A DNA stretch of 64,000 nt from Blattamonas nauphoetae (GCA_033064195.1 JARBJD010000019.1:310001-374000); one strand, 5' to 3'. Shown: positions 40,001 through 49,060, counted from the first letter of the stretch. The notes: generated by a model from the sequence alone, not told the origin. Numbers and translations are program-made.

Positions 40001-42855
40001 AGTAGTGAGCCTGTTCCTGATTTAAAGGAACATGAGGAGAACACGACTTTCCCACCAGTGGCAGAGATGAGGGCATTCGACGATTCGACAGACGACGAGA
40101 ATGAAAAATCAATTTTTGAGAAAGACACGCTTGTTGTGCAGGTGAGCGATGAGGCGAGAGAGACCTGAAGTGTTGCTTGTCCACTCGAAGTCTTCGCTTT
40201 GAACTCGCATCCACTCACAACAACTGTCCCATTCAGAATCCCAGCTCCATCCACAAAAACAACGTGGTCGTTCAGATCCCCTCCACCCACTTCCTGTGCA
40301 GCATAACCCAGCGAACAGCACGGATCAGCTTCTGTCCCACAACCACCAACGTCTGCTCTGGTTGAGTTGAGGAAGATCTTTGGAGGGCCTTCAAAGTATC
40401 TCGGGATGCCTAATTCGGTTGTTCCATATTCGCCTCCACGTGATTCGCAGCGGAATCTGAGATTGTCAACAGCGTTATTATTCCATTCTGCAATGAAACA
40501 GTCCTTTGTCAGGGCTGAAAGCGATTCTGTCAGATCGGCAGCTGAGATGAAGATGTCGGCTGCGCGTGGGGCGGAGTTCTCGCTGAATGCAAGTGTCTTC
40601 AGATTGTAGTTGCTGGAGTCTGCATTGGCCTGAAGAGAGATCGAGACAGCTGCTCCGAAACACCCTTCTTCCTCTCCAAGCTTGCATTTTGTGAACGACG
40701 AGGTTTTCAGAGTGAAAGACGAAGTTGAGGACAGATCAGCGAAGATACCACTGCCTGTTGGAAGGTTGGAGAGAATGTTCGAGAACGAGCATCCTGTTGC
40801 GGTGAGGGATCCAGCTTGGATGGTGACTAGTCGTCCATTCTGCTCGTTTCCTGTTCCCTGAAGGGCACAACTCGTTAGAACGACATGTCCTGTCCCGTCC
40901 ACATCAATCAGATGCCAGCCATTCTCTGAACCGGCGGTGAGGATGAGTGTCATCGTTGTGACTGACAAATGGCCACTCGAGAGTTTGAAGTTCGCTGTCT
41001 CCCAAAACGACGGCTGAGAGAACGTCGCTGTTGTCGATGTTGTGCCTGCTCCCACAATTGTCACTGTCCTTTCGTCAACAAGGACACACTTCTCGTCGTC
41101 CACAATAACTGGGAAACTGCCAGCTGCCACGTAGACTGTCCTTGTATCAGTGACCTTGTTGCTTCCGTAAGTGACAGTTTGGCATTTTAATGATGAAGCA
41201 CCACAGTTCCACACATTCGTGCCTGTTGTGGCGACATACACATCATTGTCTGTGATTTCGACTTGGGTTCCGTGGATGAATCCTGATTTCTGGTTGTGGA
41301 TTGCGAAACAGGAATTGTTTCCTTTGACATAATTGGTGAATGTACTGTCGAGGCGTTTAGTACCATCGAGAATGTTATTTTGCGAGAAATAATCCTGCGT
41401 TTGATAAGTGTCCGCAAATTGCTGTGTCGTGATCATGATGTTGGCTCCTCCTGATTTATCATTTTCGTCGAAGAGGATCGTTGTCCCAACGAACATGAGG
41501 TTAACCATCCGGAAATATGAAGGGGACGTACATTCATAGGGCCAGAAGACCACACCACCGCCAAAGGAAGGGGCTGAACACTTTTTGAAGAGGGTGTTGC
41601 TGACGAGGTAGTAATCCGCTTTGAAATCCAGCCACAATGCTCCGCCACCCCCATTCACTCGTTCTTCCGAAGGAGCGTCTGGATTAGAATTATAAGAGCT
41701 TGACGAAAAATCTTCCCATTTTTGGCAAGTTGCGGTACAGCTTGTGAACGAGCTATCCACAATCGATAGAGTCGCATAGTGTGTTGCTATTGCTCCTCCT
41801 GAGCCAGCTGAGCATGAATCGAACGATGTTACATCGATCACAAGCTTTCCCTTTTGGGCAAGGATCGCTCCCCCTTCCTTGTCGCTTGGCGAGGCACATC
41901 GGAGAAAACGACAACGTGTGAGAGTGAGTGTGGCTGTGTCGGAGTCTCCGTTGAGAATGAGAGCTCCTCCGCTTCCGCCTTCGTTGCTGAGGTCGGCAAA
42001 AGTGGTCGACGTGTACGACTTGCTTTCTGTCAGCGGTGTTGGACCGTTTGACGTGAGAGTGGCACGAGTGAATGAAGAATTGGCGACAGATAACGATCTG
42101 ATCCGGTCCGTGTTAAAAAGGGCGCCGGTGTAGCAGGTGTCTGCGCGATCACATTCAGTTCCCACAATAACTGCAGATGTCAGTTCTTGAGCAGCATCTG
42201 ATGATGTGTTGATCTGTTTCCGGAGCAGAGAGGATGAGATGTTCGTGAATGTTGACGAGCTCAGCGAGAGTGAACGAGAGTGGCCTTCGGTGAGGAACGG
42301 AGCGTCCATTTCAAGGTTTCCATTTGAGAACGATATGCCACTCAGGACAATATCTGTATGCATATTGCACGAACTCACAAATGGTGAGAGGACAGATGTC
42401 ATCGTTGGGGCGATGATCTCGACATTGACGATGGAGACTGATCCACCGCTGGAAAATATGATTGGCTTCATCGATACCTCGAGAATAATAGTAGAATGAG
42501 ACATGGTGAATGAACTTCGGACATCAATTTCGGTCAGACGGGCATTGGCATTCATCCGGAGAATTATATGTGATAGCGATAGTGTCGAGTTCGCGAGGTC
42601 AAACAGCAAGAGTGAGGTTGAACATGTTTCAACAACGGTGGAACCTTCGCCAATAAAGTTAACGCACTGTGATGACAGTCTGAGTGGGCTTGAACAGAAC
42701 AGAGGAACATTTGGGAGTTGGATAAGTTGTGTTGATTCGTCCAGATCGATGTAGGATGACAGAGAACGAAGTGGAACAGAAGAAGACGACAGTAAAACGG
42801 TGACACTTAAAACAATCGTCATCATATTTCGAGAATGAAAGACAAAACAATCCAA
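34048..42855 (-). CDS. Giant secreted right-handed beta-helix protein (Pmp-like repeats)
   Basis: A 2935-codon ORF with no interruption. It starts with a signal peptide (best from MMTIVLSVTVLLSSS, Met at 42825). The body is Ser/Thr/Gly/Val-rich beta-helix with repeated GGA[ILV] and FxxC/FxxN strands as in chlamydial polymorphic outer-membrane proteins: GGSGGALILNG, CRFLRCAS, GGAIATHYATLSIVDSSF, SFEKCSSSGNGGALFIDL. A CG-x-PC-x-[ST]L motif recurs about every 287 residues (near 547, 833, 1392, 1680, 1965 and 2255, with weaker sites near 1072 and 2555), marking modules. Two adjacent modules are nearly identical. No TM helix follows the signal peptide, so it is secreted or attached through the possible 3' exon at 34004. 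Cell-surface adhesion is the usual guess for such proteins; there is no direct evidence here. Confidence 0.75.
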   Translation of the reverse strand: MDCFVFHSRNMMTIVLSVTVLLSSSSVPLRSLSSYIDLDESTQLIQLPNVPLFCSSPLRLSSQCVNFIGEGSTVVETCSTSLLLFDLANSTLSLSHIILRMNANARLTEIDVRSSFTMSHSTIILEVSMKPIIFSSGGSVSIVNVEIIAPTMTSVLSPFVSSCNMHTDIVLSGISFSNGNLEMDAPFLTEGHSRSLSLSSSTFTNISSSLLRKQINTSSDAAQELTSAVIVGTECDRADTCYTGALFNTDRIRSLSVANSSFTRATLTSNGPTPLTESKSYTSTTFADLSNEGGSGGALILNGDSDTATLTLTRCRFLRCASPSDKEGGAILAQKGKLVIDVTSFDSCSAGSGGAIATHYATLSIVDSSFTSCTATCQKWEDFSSSSYNSNPDAPSEERVNGGGGALWLDFKADYYLVSNTLFKKCSAPSFGGGVVFWPYECTSPSYFRMVNLMFVGTTILFDENDKSGGANIMITTQQFADTYQTQDYFSQNNILDGTKRLDSTFTNYVKGNNSCFAIHNQKSGFIHGTQVEITDNDVYVATTGTNVWNCGASSLKCQTVTYGSNKVTDTRTVYVAAGSFPVIVDDEKCVLVDERTVTIVGAGTTSTTATFSQPSFWETANFKLSSGHLSVTTMTLILTAGSENGWHLIDVDGTGHVVLTSCALQGTGNEQNGRLVTIQAGSLTATGCSFSNILSNLPTGSGIFADLSSTSSFTLKTSSFTKCKLGEEEGCFGAAVSISLQANADSSNYNLKTLAFSENSAPRAADIFISAADLTESLSALTKDCFIAEWNNNAVDNLRFRCESRGGEYGTTELGIPRYFEGPPKIFLNSTRADVGGCGTEADPCCSLGYAAQEVGGGDLNDHVVFVDGAGILNGTVVVSGCEFKAKTSSGQATLQVSLASSLTCTTSVSFSKIDFSFSSSVESSNALISATGGKVVFSSCSFKSGTGSLLAVQPLVSMVEGSLTADQLEMTNLKFSSQAITLKSKTISVGSMNIVNCEATETLSSPLVSLELIASEASKLGLGSISFSSFVGSGVVVEVKAPSSTKFETTGTLFSSSSNSITTNTDLSFAGSCDAASLLVALRVCASSLTHSGSTIQFPPSCDVRSFDSFVKTDSASLSLTDSLIVLSNLSGFYSTALFCVTAHDLTITQSSLSPILDGDTVLTNPFVKVTGGHFVVTNVLMEGSLFVADFSSSVIVQNGGIVDISSCDFTSIISSGSGSVVSSKLETDSSLTLDAVNCVLCKSTEQSTSGGALSVSIVDGTFEVKSGTSFEKCSSSGNGGALFIDLTERTTGSFLLNNIVYGSGEDANSCTGSGKGTDLFIAVKKGDLAVINSESLIGTYYSTPASEATTFSSLELSKYEFSETEGVSGSILYLFNGYSGGELVVDSSLGFEHSLCGNAKLPCVSLQTGFALLKGEKAVVVMKSGSDVSTAIESNSSATIKSDENTKQTVSLVSDVSITVSKDNLSVDTLLFTAPDIALSSSFFVVSEGSLSVSNCEFTSISSTAGGSAISATLTSGAALSISSTDFVGCSSTNGNGGAVSVSIVDGTLTIESTVSFEKCSSSGNGGALFIDLTERSTGTFTLDSIVYGSGEDANSCTGSGKGTDLFIAVKKGDLEVINSTSVIGTYFGTPASEATTFSSSELSKYEFSETEGVCGSILYLFNGYSGGELVVDSSLGFEHSLCGNAKLPCVSLQTGFALLKGEKAVVVMKSGSDVSTAIESNRSATIKSEIITKQTVTLVSDVSITVSQDDLTVDNLLFTISGTPRTCSFFVVSGGSLSVSNCEFTSISSTADGSAISATLASSTALSISSTIFVGCSSTAGNGGALHVTLSGGSFAILSSCTFKSCSSSDAGGAIFVGSSSDSDLSFNIANAVFGVLAGDKNECGGGKSGNDVFIKAGDLSSFKKKELFPSKYSAATIDNTLVDSIRLSSSHTPQVLSLLQYLYSPLASGLVSDVDAVSSDVAQCGFLELHCKTLNQLVENAKALTTATINTSLTISETFAPTSTLVITSISESRSSLVLAVSPSLSVNSENIQLTLTRLSISSKSSTSNSETDLVVVPNGLLIVSDSSFTTQTTLPSALVSISKGGSLQVTDLDVSSAQLTNSPLFKTEGSGSINIQSSSFASITRDDSGSGTVLLSHLALFSSFVFHHITITNCGTAILLNMEGCARSTPYLITEVSFTTNTANQLVVIGSDLSTLINKDKWTGSFESLAHSSNVLFSSDTRLSLSVTLLVYLIEQEGDVVLSGSGPSWDVCGSSASPCSTLERGLFRAQCGHDCRCTDSVPLGQRDVVIEKAMKVEGVGVSSSSLVFNTAQILFCRSPVNSASSSITFTFLTFQIPAQTTESVGFVVVERGFVTITECAVSCGAIATSALVCTNPASTLIVDKGTFANIVSSASGPAFSSTLQTDMTVHVTSTVFDGCQSAADGGALAVRVETGELLIANCVFRRCGSSGDGGGIWLNLEDLRETSQFSLTDTTFGVDSLSNSAEGSGDCVFVVGKQLKRVIVPLRWKGSFEQSAPTDLMGWDETKGTISLLSLFLESRIVVSSVGSDSGDGTDLSPFETMWRCMEETKGKSGPFQVVVVGKSGMGGSSWMRDWASWEMDVSGMEEGSVLECWVDEETRSDGRGTERAEGMMTLGSQTLTINEMVLLLKTTRRTISAVFVLLDSSRLVLESCLLKTETEIRYSLICGCGESHAELLGMKGEGVSFAGKGGIVKIWGSSSVVLTDCSFSSTSFWEGGVVWGSTCGGVWIRNSKFVKCSGKAFGSLVRVRAVGCPVSVSACNFTSCVTSVWFGSVCGEGGVVGGGCVVVEIETRCRSHRSMVASLVDLSSSFFSDCVLQNSDTTQSKSTPDWTCVGGGGFMIVGGEKDWRVDLRLVRLVGCCCMNMGSDWNGWSGGVVVGKGSVVHLDRRGMIAEQNGFGVVALRQLMRL
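37150..39060. repeat. Intragenic tandem repeat, 861-bp unit
   Basis: Within the beta-helix gene the segment around CTTCTTCACTGCGATGAAAA recurs exactly 861 bp apart (38011 and 38872), and long stretches on both sides match almost base for base (for example the region encoding SLCGNAKLPCVSLQTGFALL). 861 is divisible by three, giving a 287-residue repeat. Neighbouring modules have the same length but have diverged. Confidence 0.85.
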
Positions 42856-43037
42856 ATGTTGGATTGATCACGTGACTTTCACTCTTTCTCTTCTGCTTCT
42901 CATCTGACCGTCTTCACACATCAAAATAGAGCTCTCAAGAAATCAAACAACGGAATAATGCCGAGATTAACAGAAAGGGGCGACGAATAGACTTGTTAAA
43001 GAGGCGAGAAGGTTAACGAGATAATGATGGTTGATTC

Positions 43038-44168
43038 TCAACAAAGATTCGCACCAAAAGCATCAAATAACTCTTTGATAATTGCCTGATTAAATTGTGA
43101 CCAAAAGTAGTACATGTAATCAAGCATTTGTTCGGTTTTGTCAGACCATCCTTCTTCCATCACCATCCTTCTCACTATCCCAATACGATCAGGACGTGCT
43201 GGCAGAGCAGAATAGGATGGCTGGAAGAGTCTTTCAAGATCATCCAGAAAGTGAGACACGTGGAAAGGTTTGAGAAAGGCGTCAAAGAATATCATCGCTG
43301 CTTGCAAGATTGGAAGTTCACAAAGCAGTGAGTACGCTTCATCAACATGTTGTGCAGCGAGGAGAATGTTGCCAAGAACCCCAAATATCTCAGATTCTTC
43401 GAAAACATGTGTGACAAGTTTGGATGTTTCACACACGCGACGAAGATATTCTTGAGTCAACTTCAAAGTGACAGTCATCGCACCATAATGTGGAGAAGGC
43501 TGGAAAAAGGTCGGGTTGAAGTTTGATAGAGATGGATTTTGCCACATTGTCAAAATATTGATGATTAGATGGATAATGAACTTATGAACTTCAACTGGAT
43601 GTTTTCCTCGGAACGAGAAATCGGTTGGTGATGGAGTGGACTGATGGGGTGTGAATGGGAGGGAGAGAGGCTCGAAGATGTCAAGAAGTCTTTTGAATGT
43701 TCCGGACGTGACAATCTCAACAACCAAAGGATGGGAGGCTGATGAGTGTGGATCCACAAAGCGCTCCAAGAAGCTCTTCACCAAAGGGGAGAGGTTCGAT
43801 GAACAGAGCTGAACAATTCTGTCCATCGAGAACAAATCATCATTGAATATCGTCAAGGTGACAACATCCGGTGATTCCGAGGACTGGTCTACACACATGG
43901 ACAGATGAATGAAGAGATTTTCAGTTTCTTTCAGCTCTGTTTCAGAGAATTCAGCATTTGAGTCGAATCGTTCGAAAAATGCGTGGAGAGCTGGAATGAA
44001 TCTTCGATGAAGCAATCCCGCCAAATGGGCTCGACATTCCTGTTCCATTTCAGGAGTCCATATATCCATAATCTTGACCTGTTGGGATCCTCCCATGACA
44101 CAAACATTGTTCAGTTTAATCACGTTGGAGTGCGAAATTTCTTCAACAACTCTCAAAGAACGAATCAA
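43038..44168 (-). CDS. Alpha-helical solenoid protein, copy B
   Basis: A 376-codon open frame homologous to 32792-34004 over its full length (LPALHAFFERFDSNAEFSET is shared as IPALHAFFERFDSNAEFSET; also FSMDRIVQLCSSNL, SGTFKRLLDIFEPLSLPF, VDEAYSLLCELPILQAAMIF). The ORF opens on a non-ATG codon, so a 5' exon or a start upstream is needed. Directly upstream lies a remnant of the beta-helix gene's 3' end, so if copy A is spliced to the beta-helix gene, copy B has lost its partner and may be a pseudogene with an intact frame. Replacements relative to copy A are frequent but spare hydrophobic positions, suggesting past or present selection. Confidence 0.5.
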   Translation of the reverse strand: MIRSLRVVEEISHSNVIKLNNVCVMGGSQQVKIMDIWTPEMEQECRAHLAGLLHRRFIPALHAFFERFDSNAEFSETELKETENLFIHLSMCVDQSSESPDVVTLTIFNDDLFSMDRIVQLCSSNLSPLVKSFLERFVDPHSSASHPLVVEIVTSGTFKRLLDIFEPLSLPFTPHQSTPSPTDFSFRGKHPVEVHKFIIHLIINILTMWQNPSLSNFNPTFFQPSPHYGAMTVTLKLTQEYLRRVCETSKLVTHVFEESEIFGVLGNILLAAQHVDEAYSLLCELPILQAAMIFFDAFLKPFHVSHFLDDLERLFQPSYSALPARPDRIGIVRRMVMEEGWSDKTEQMLDYMYYFWSQFNQAIIKELFDAFGANLC

Positions 44169-44199
44169 ATAACTCCATGCATGAGACTATGACAACGAA

Positions 44200-44437
44200 A
44201 ATGAGGGAAATATGGACATTACAGTTGCGTCAACTGTTTCAAAACAACAACTCCAAATCCCTTCTGTTCGGCAATCATTCCCCTTCTATCCAGGTGAACC
44301 ACACTTCCCTTCCCAACCACAACCCCACCCGACCAACCATTCCAATCTGATCCCATGTTCATGCAACAACATCCCACAAGACGAACCAAATGAAGATCCA
44401 CTTTCCAATCCTCTCTCCTCCAACGATCATGAACCCT
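44200..44437 (-). pseudogene. Truncated 3' end of a beta-helix gene
   Basis: The minus strand encodes RLVGCCCMNMGSDWNGWSGG, GKGSVVHLDRRGMIAEQ and a stop near 44219, matching the last ~70 codons of the 8.8-kb gene (34048-34260). Upstream of ~44437 (GGGTTCATGATCGTTGGAGG on the minus strand) the match stops abruptly. The fragment has no start or body and marks the edge of the segmental duplication. Confidence 0.8.
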
Positions 44438-44649
44438 CCTCTGGGAGTGGACTGATTTTCAGCCACTTTGTATCCAGCTGAGTTGATTCGAGATGGTGTG
44501 ACTGATGGTTGAAAATGGCAGATTGGTGAGCAAGACGAGATGGAAGGATTCGTCAGTGACAAAAGGAGATTGGGAGATTGGATCAAACGAGAGGAGATTC
44601 TTGTCTCGACCCCTCTCCCATAATATTGAAAAAAGGAATCGCCACGCCT

Positions 44650-45687
44650 ATGACATCTTCCGAAAGTATCCATTTTGCTCCTCATCATCGAATTCCTTCT
44701 CCAGAATACTCTCCATTCTTGAAGTATCCATATCCCAACTACCCCCCTCCTTTTTCTGATTCAGAAGTCTTTGTCTCTCTTGTTTCCATGGTCAGAGATG
44801 CTTACCCATTTGATGAAGAGCTTCTTCAAAAAACATCATCGTTCATTTATGAAATAACACATTCAACCATTTACCTCAACCGTATCGATGATTTTCTGAA
44901 AACAACTGGACATGGTTCATCACACCCTGCTGCAGGCTTTGTGGATTCGATAGTTGTGCTTTTGTCTTCGTCACATCGAACGATATACAGCGATACTCTG
45001 TCACTTCTTGCTCGATTTACCAACCAGTTTTCATCAAAACTGAAGGGCTCTGAACTGATTCCAAGAATCCTTTCGACACCTCGTCTGCGAGATCTTTCTG
45101 AGGTCGATGATAAGACTGAGCTGAACAAGATTCTCGAGATTCTTTTCAGAAGTGTCGGATCGTTCCCCACCAAAATCTCTGAATACAAATGTTATTATCG
45201 CAACACTGACGTTCAAGCACTCCGAGAAGTGATGCTGCATCGAACGGTGATTCCAATCGAACAATCCCTCATCCAGATCTATCGCCATCCTCACCTCTTG
45301 TCGTGGAACGATGAATACAAAGAAGCATTCACCTTGCTGTCCAAGCTTTTTCATGCAAGTGCATATCACCAACCAACACTGGATTTCATTCGTTCTTCTC
45401 GCATCCCGTTGGTCTTCCAGTCACTTCTCTCAAACGGTGAAGACGAAGACGCTCAATACTGGATTTTTTACTTAATGCTCTCTGATTTCAGCAGAAGGGA
45501 AACCGACATAGACAAAATTGTTGGTGGAGGGAAGATACTGCTGCAGGCACTGGAACAAGAAGGATTCATGAATCATCTCGATCAAACACGGTTTCACAAC
45601 AACTCAGCGAAGAACGGACGTCATGTGATGGTCTGCTCATACCCAATCCTGAACATGTTGGGAATGAACTATCATCCGCCTCGATAG
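44650..45687 (+). CDS. Alpha-helical solenoid protein, oxymonad-expanded type
   Basis: Single-exon ORF; Met at 44650 (MTSSESIHFAPHH) is preferred over 44578 because it directly precedes the conserved start. After a Pro/Ser/Tyr-rich head (SPEYSPFLKYPYP) the protein is all helical: FVSLVSMVRDAYPFDEELLQ, KTSSFIYEITHSTIYLNRID, GFVDSIVVLLSSSHRTIYSD, TLSLLARFTNQFSSKLKGSE, LIPRILSTPRLRDLSEVDDK, IPIEQSLIQIYRHPHLLSWN. The order and spacing recall a large family of ARM-like proteins I associate with Blattamonas (from memory), with which it shares the opening 'SPFL' segment and the paired helical blocks. Function unknown. It is divergent from solenoid copy B, ~480 bp away. Confidence 0.65.
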   Translation: MTSSESIHFAPHHRIPSPEYSPFLKYPYPNYPPPFSDSEVFVSLVSMVRDAYPFDEELLQKTSSFIYEITHSTIYLNRIDDFLKTTGHGSSHPAAGFVDSIVVLLSSSHRTIYSDTLSLLARFTNQFSSKLKGSELIPRILSTPRLRDLSEVDDKTELNKILEILFRSVGSFPTKISEYKCYYRNTDVQALREVMLHRTVIPIEQSLIQIYRHPHLLSWNDEYKEAFTLLSKLFHASAYHQPTLDFIRSSRIPLVFQSLLSNGEDEDAQYWIFYLMLSDFSRRETDIDKIVGGGKILLQALEQEGFMNHLDQTRFHNNSAKNGRHVMVCSYPILNMLGMNYHPPR

Positions 45688-45884
45688 AGGACACTTCACA
45701 CAAACTAACTCGGTCACCCACATCCCACATTTCACAAGAGGTTCGGAGAATTTCGCATACTGACACTTCAATGCTTCCCACACGCTGTGTGTTGACAGGC
45801 TGGTGTGTCCCATAGGTGCATTCACACTTGGATCTGTCGTTCTTTTCACCAATTTCATTTCTTCAAAACTCGTATCCTTCTTTA

Positions 45885-46683
45885 GAATGTGCAAGGAGAA
45901 TATGTACGGTATACCTCTTTCATCTTCACTCATTTGCATTAGAGTGTACATTGTTGTTCTTCAAGGGATATACCTGGCAGCTAAAGTGATAAACAATTCT
46001 GCGGTCGCCCTCGCCGAGTATCACACCGCATCGAAAATAAAAGCCTGCAAGTTTGTTCTCCAAAGCCATCTGTTTATATAATTGGTTGTTTATGTTCTTC
46101 TATACTCTGTTCTCTGCCTCAACCATTATCTGGCGCTTCTCCCTGTCTTCTCCTCCCGATTTTAGGATCACAAACCCGTTCATCCTTGAAGTTCATTCTT
46201 GTATGGTGAATACTCAAGGAGACCAACATGTTTTATTTCTTGAATATGCCGATCAAGGAGTTTGTCAGTTCTCATCCTCGACTTCACTATTTCCCGATCT
46301 ACCCATGAATTCACAGAACCTCTCTGACATTATCAAAGCGAATGAGAACGGAGGAGTTCCCGAATATCTTGCGAAGCGAGTTCTTTACATGCTCCGTCTG
46401 CCAGTTCATTCATTCGTTCATCTCTCGTCCAAACAATATCCACCCTGCTTCTTTTTAATTTTCTGGCTTCAACAAGTGTCTGGACTGACAGATCTTCATC
46501 AAAATGGATTCATCCATCGGTATTTCATTCGGACACAGCCTCACTTTTTTCTCGCTGTCCTATTTACTCATTTGAAGGGATATCAAACCAGACAATCTTC
46601 TGTTGGCTTATAATCCACAAAGTCAAACTGTTCGGCTTGTTATTTGGGATTTTGGTCTCCTGAAAAGAAGTGGAGAAGAAGGG
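45885..46683 (+). pseudogene. Protein kinase, N-terminal two-thirds only
   Basis: Four to five small exons splice into a kinase: YGIYLAAKVI with the ATP-binding Lys, AEYHTASKI with the alpha-C Glu, NPFILEVHS, VLFLEYADQG, NLSDIIKANENGG, VPEYLAKRVLYML, DLHQNGFIHRDIKPDNLLL with the catalytic Asp, and VRLVIWDFGLLK with the Mg-binding DFG. Introns start GTATACC, GTTTGTTC, GTTTGTCA, GTCTGCCA and GTATTTCA. About ten residues after DFG (RSGEEG, ~46683) the reading frame runs without interruption into a beta-helix sequence; activation loop, APE and C-lobe are absent. A kinase lacking these cannot fold normally, so this is a truncated gene or half of a recombinant. Confidence 0.65.
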
Positions 46684-49060
46684 TCATTCTCCATGATCGT
46701 TCAGACATCTGGATCACTCGCTGTGAGCGATGTCCACTTCTCGACATTGCCAGCACAAACAACAACATCCCGCTCAGTATCATTCTTCTCCATCAGCAGT
46801 GGGAGTCTCTCGTTGACAAGTGTCTCGATCATTTCCATGTCTTTCTCAGGCTCGAACAGCCTCATCGGACTCACTGGAGCTGCGTCTGTCACTCTCGACA
46901 CAATCGACTTCTCTGGAATGACCACGGAAGGCTCGGGCTCAGTCATCTATTCGACGTCGACAGGAACAATTGCCCTCTCGTCTGTCTCTTTCTCGTCGTG
47001 CAACTGTGGTGCATCTCAGAAAGGGCGGAGTGTCTTCATCGAACGGTCATTCGTTGCAAACAGTGTTTCGATGACATCTGTGCTTATTTCATCTTCAGGC
47101 ACAGTCGGTTTCCACGACATCTTCCTGAAAGGCTCGAATATCACATCCACCATCACTCAAACGTGGGAGTCACTGATCGGTGCGGATGACACACTCACTT
47201 CTGCTGTGATGGAAAGAGTGGTTGGCGAGAAAGAGGGTTCTGCCGCTAAAAGTGGGCCTGTTGCGTATCTGCTGTATCCTCACACCGAAGGATGCATGTT
47301 TGTGGATGGAAGTTTCTGGGATCATGAGAGTTGTGGGAAGGAGAAGCTGCCGTGCAGGACATTCGAACATGTTCATTCGAAACTCAATGCTTCCAATCAG
47401 AAAATTGTCTTCTCAACTTCCTACACACTTACTGGCGAGGTCAACTCGCTCCCACTTGGATCAGTTCTGACGACGAAACTCTCTCAAACAGTCTCGACCG
47501 ATCCGACGACTCAGTTTGTTGTTCAGGCTGGTCCACTCTCGTTTGAAGATATCAACATTGCCCTTCCGACGACCATCACAAAGCCGCTGTTCGTTGTGAA
47601 AGCCTGTGTACTCTCCATCACTTCGTCAGTCACGATCCAAAATGCACCGAGTGCATCGACACACCAAGCATCGCTCGTCTCCCTCTCCTCTGGCACTCTG
47701 CAGATGACGGGAACAGAACTGATCTTCCAACCGACCTTCGTCTCGACAGAATCGCTCATCGTTCAGACAGCAGGCAATCTCGAACTCACTGGTGTCACTG
47801 TCCAACACGTTTCAAAATCGACAGGTGATGGGAGTGTTCTCCACTCCACCCTCTCATCCACAACCGACCAAATTCAGATTTCTGGGACATCCTCTTTCAA
47901 AGACTGTCATTCCTCAGTCGGAATTGAAGGCGCTCTGTTCATCTCCTGCCCTCAATCATACCGACCCTCATCACTCGTCGTCGATGCCACTTTCGCCGAC
48001 TGCTCATGTGGTCCGGACATGAAAGGCGAATGGGTTTTCATCAGAGGACACACGTTCAAATCTCTGCTCTCACCTGATTGCTAGACGGGCACCATTGCTG
48101 GTCTCACTTGGGACTCTCCCGACCATCTTTGGGGAACTGATTCGAATGAGGCAGATCATTCAGTCTATCGCTCGATCTCGCTTCTCGTTTACTTCATCCC
48201 GTATCGACACCAAGTCATCCATGTCGGAGCAGGAGGGCGGAATATGGATGGGTGTGGTTCTTCGACATGGAAGTATCTGACTCTCAACCAAGCACAAACT
48301 CATCTATCAGGCTCCACACCATACACTCTCTCCATCGACTCGGAAGTGTCGCACTCAGAAGAACTCACCATTTCATCCGAGACTACCATCAAGGGCGATC
48401 CAGCAACATCCTAATTGCTGGCCGATGCCTCTGGCTGTATCTCGGTAACCACTTCGACGTTGTCTCTTTAGACGCTCGTTTTGGACGGATCATCGCTCGT
48501 TCGCAGCTCGTCATTGTTGACACTCTCGCAGACAGGATCACTCGACATCAACCACTGCACTTTCTCAACATTCACTTTGACAGACTCCGCACTGATCGAA
48601 CACACAGGGTCCATTCTGTCTCTCTCTGGAGGGTCATTCAAAGGAAACACCCGACGCCAAGGCGAGGGTGCAGTTCTCGCCCCATCCATCACCAACGATA
48701 TGGAAGTGCATGTGAATGGCATCACCCTCGACACTCTCACCTCGGAAACAGGCTTCGCATCCGACAGCTGACTGTGGAGTGTGGACGAGCAGATTGCACT
48801 CATCGGATCAGTCGTGTTCTATCTGAAAGAAGGATCAGGCCCTGTGGGAATGTCAGACGCTGGCTATCTCATCTCCAAATGTGGATTCTTCACCGTCTGG
48901 TGCAAAGGACTGGAATATTGACTTTCAATTGCCGACGCAAAACACCAAGTCCAGATCAACTTCGGAAAACTGCTTCTCATTCAAAATCTCATTGTCTTCA
49001 TTTCCGTCCTCCCAATGCGAAGCACTCCGTTCGTGTTCACTGAGGATGTGGATTGAGAGC
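46684..49060 (+). pseudogene. Decayed beta-helix gene fragment fused to the kinase half
   Basis: The frame continuing from the kinase encodes Pmp-like beta-helix repeats to 48084 (SVSFFSISSGSLSLTSVSII, SVSFSSCNCGASQKGRSVFI, ESCGKEKLPCRTFEHVH, SSFKDCHSSVGIEGALFISC). A stop codon ends it. Homologous sequence continues to ~49060 in other frames (GCGSSTWKYLTLNQ, SLDINHCTFSTFTL, LISKCGFFTVWC), broken by at least three stops or frameshifts. It carries the same CG-x-PC-type module motif as the 8.8-kb gene and so belongs to the same family, but is diverged rather than a recent copy. No signal peptide is present because the 5' part is replaced by the kinase. Confidence 0.7.

Larger units (their letters stand above)
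43030..44437. repeat. Segmental duplication of 32800-34262 (same orientation)
   Basis: Both blocks contain, in order on the minus strand, the last ~70 codons of the beta-helix gene, the short intergenic or intronic piece and the solenoid gene. The two copies flank the 8.8-kb beta-helix gene as direct repeats, a configuration open to unequal exchange. Confidence 0.85.

Noticed and set aside
40478-40687. Other-frame minus-strand ORFs inside the 8.8-kb beta-helix gene
   Set aside because: They are shadows of a continuous 2935-codon frame with clear repeat structure.
44004-44168. Kinase N-lobe in the solenoid proteins (EISHSNVIKL-like string)
   Set aside because: No ATP-binding Lys, HRD or DFG follows, and the rest is regular helical repeat, so the resemblance is local.
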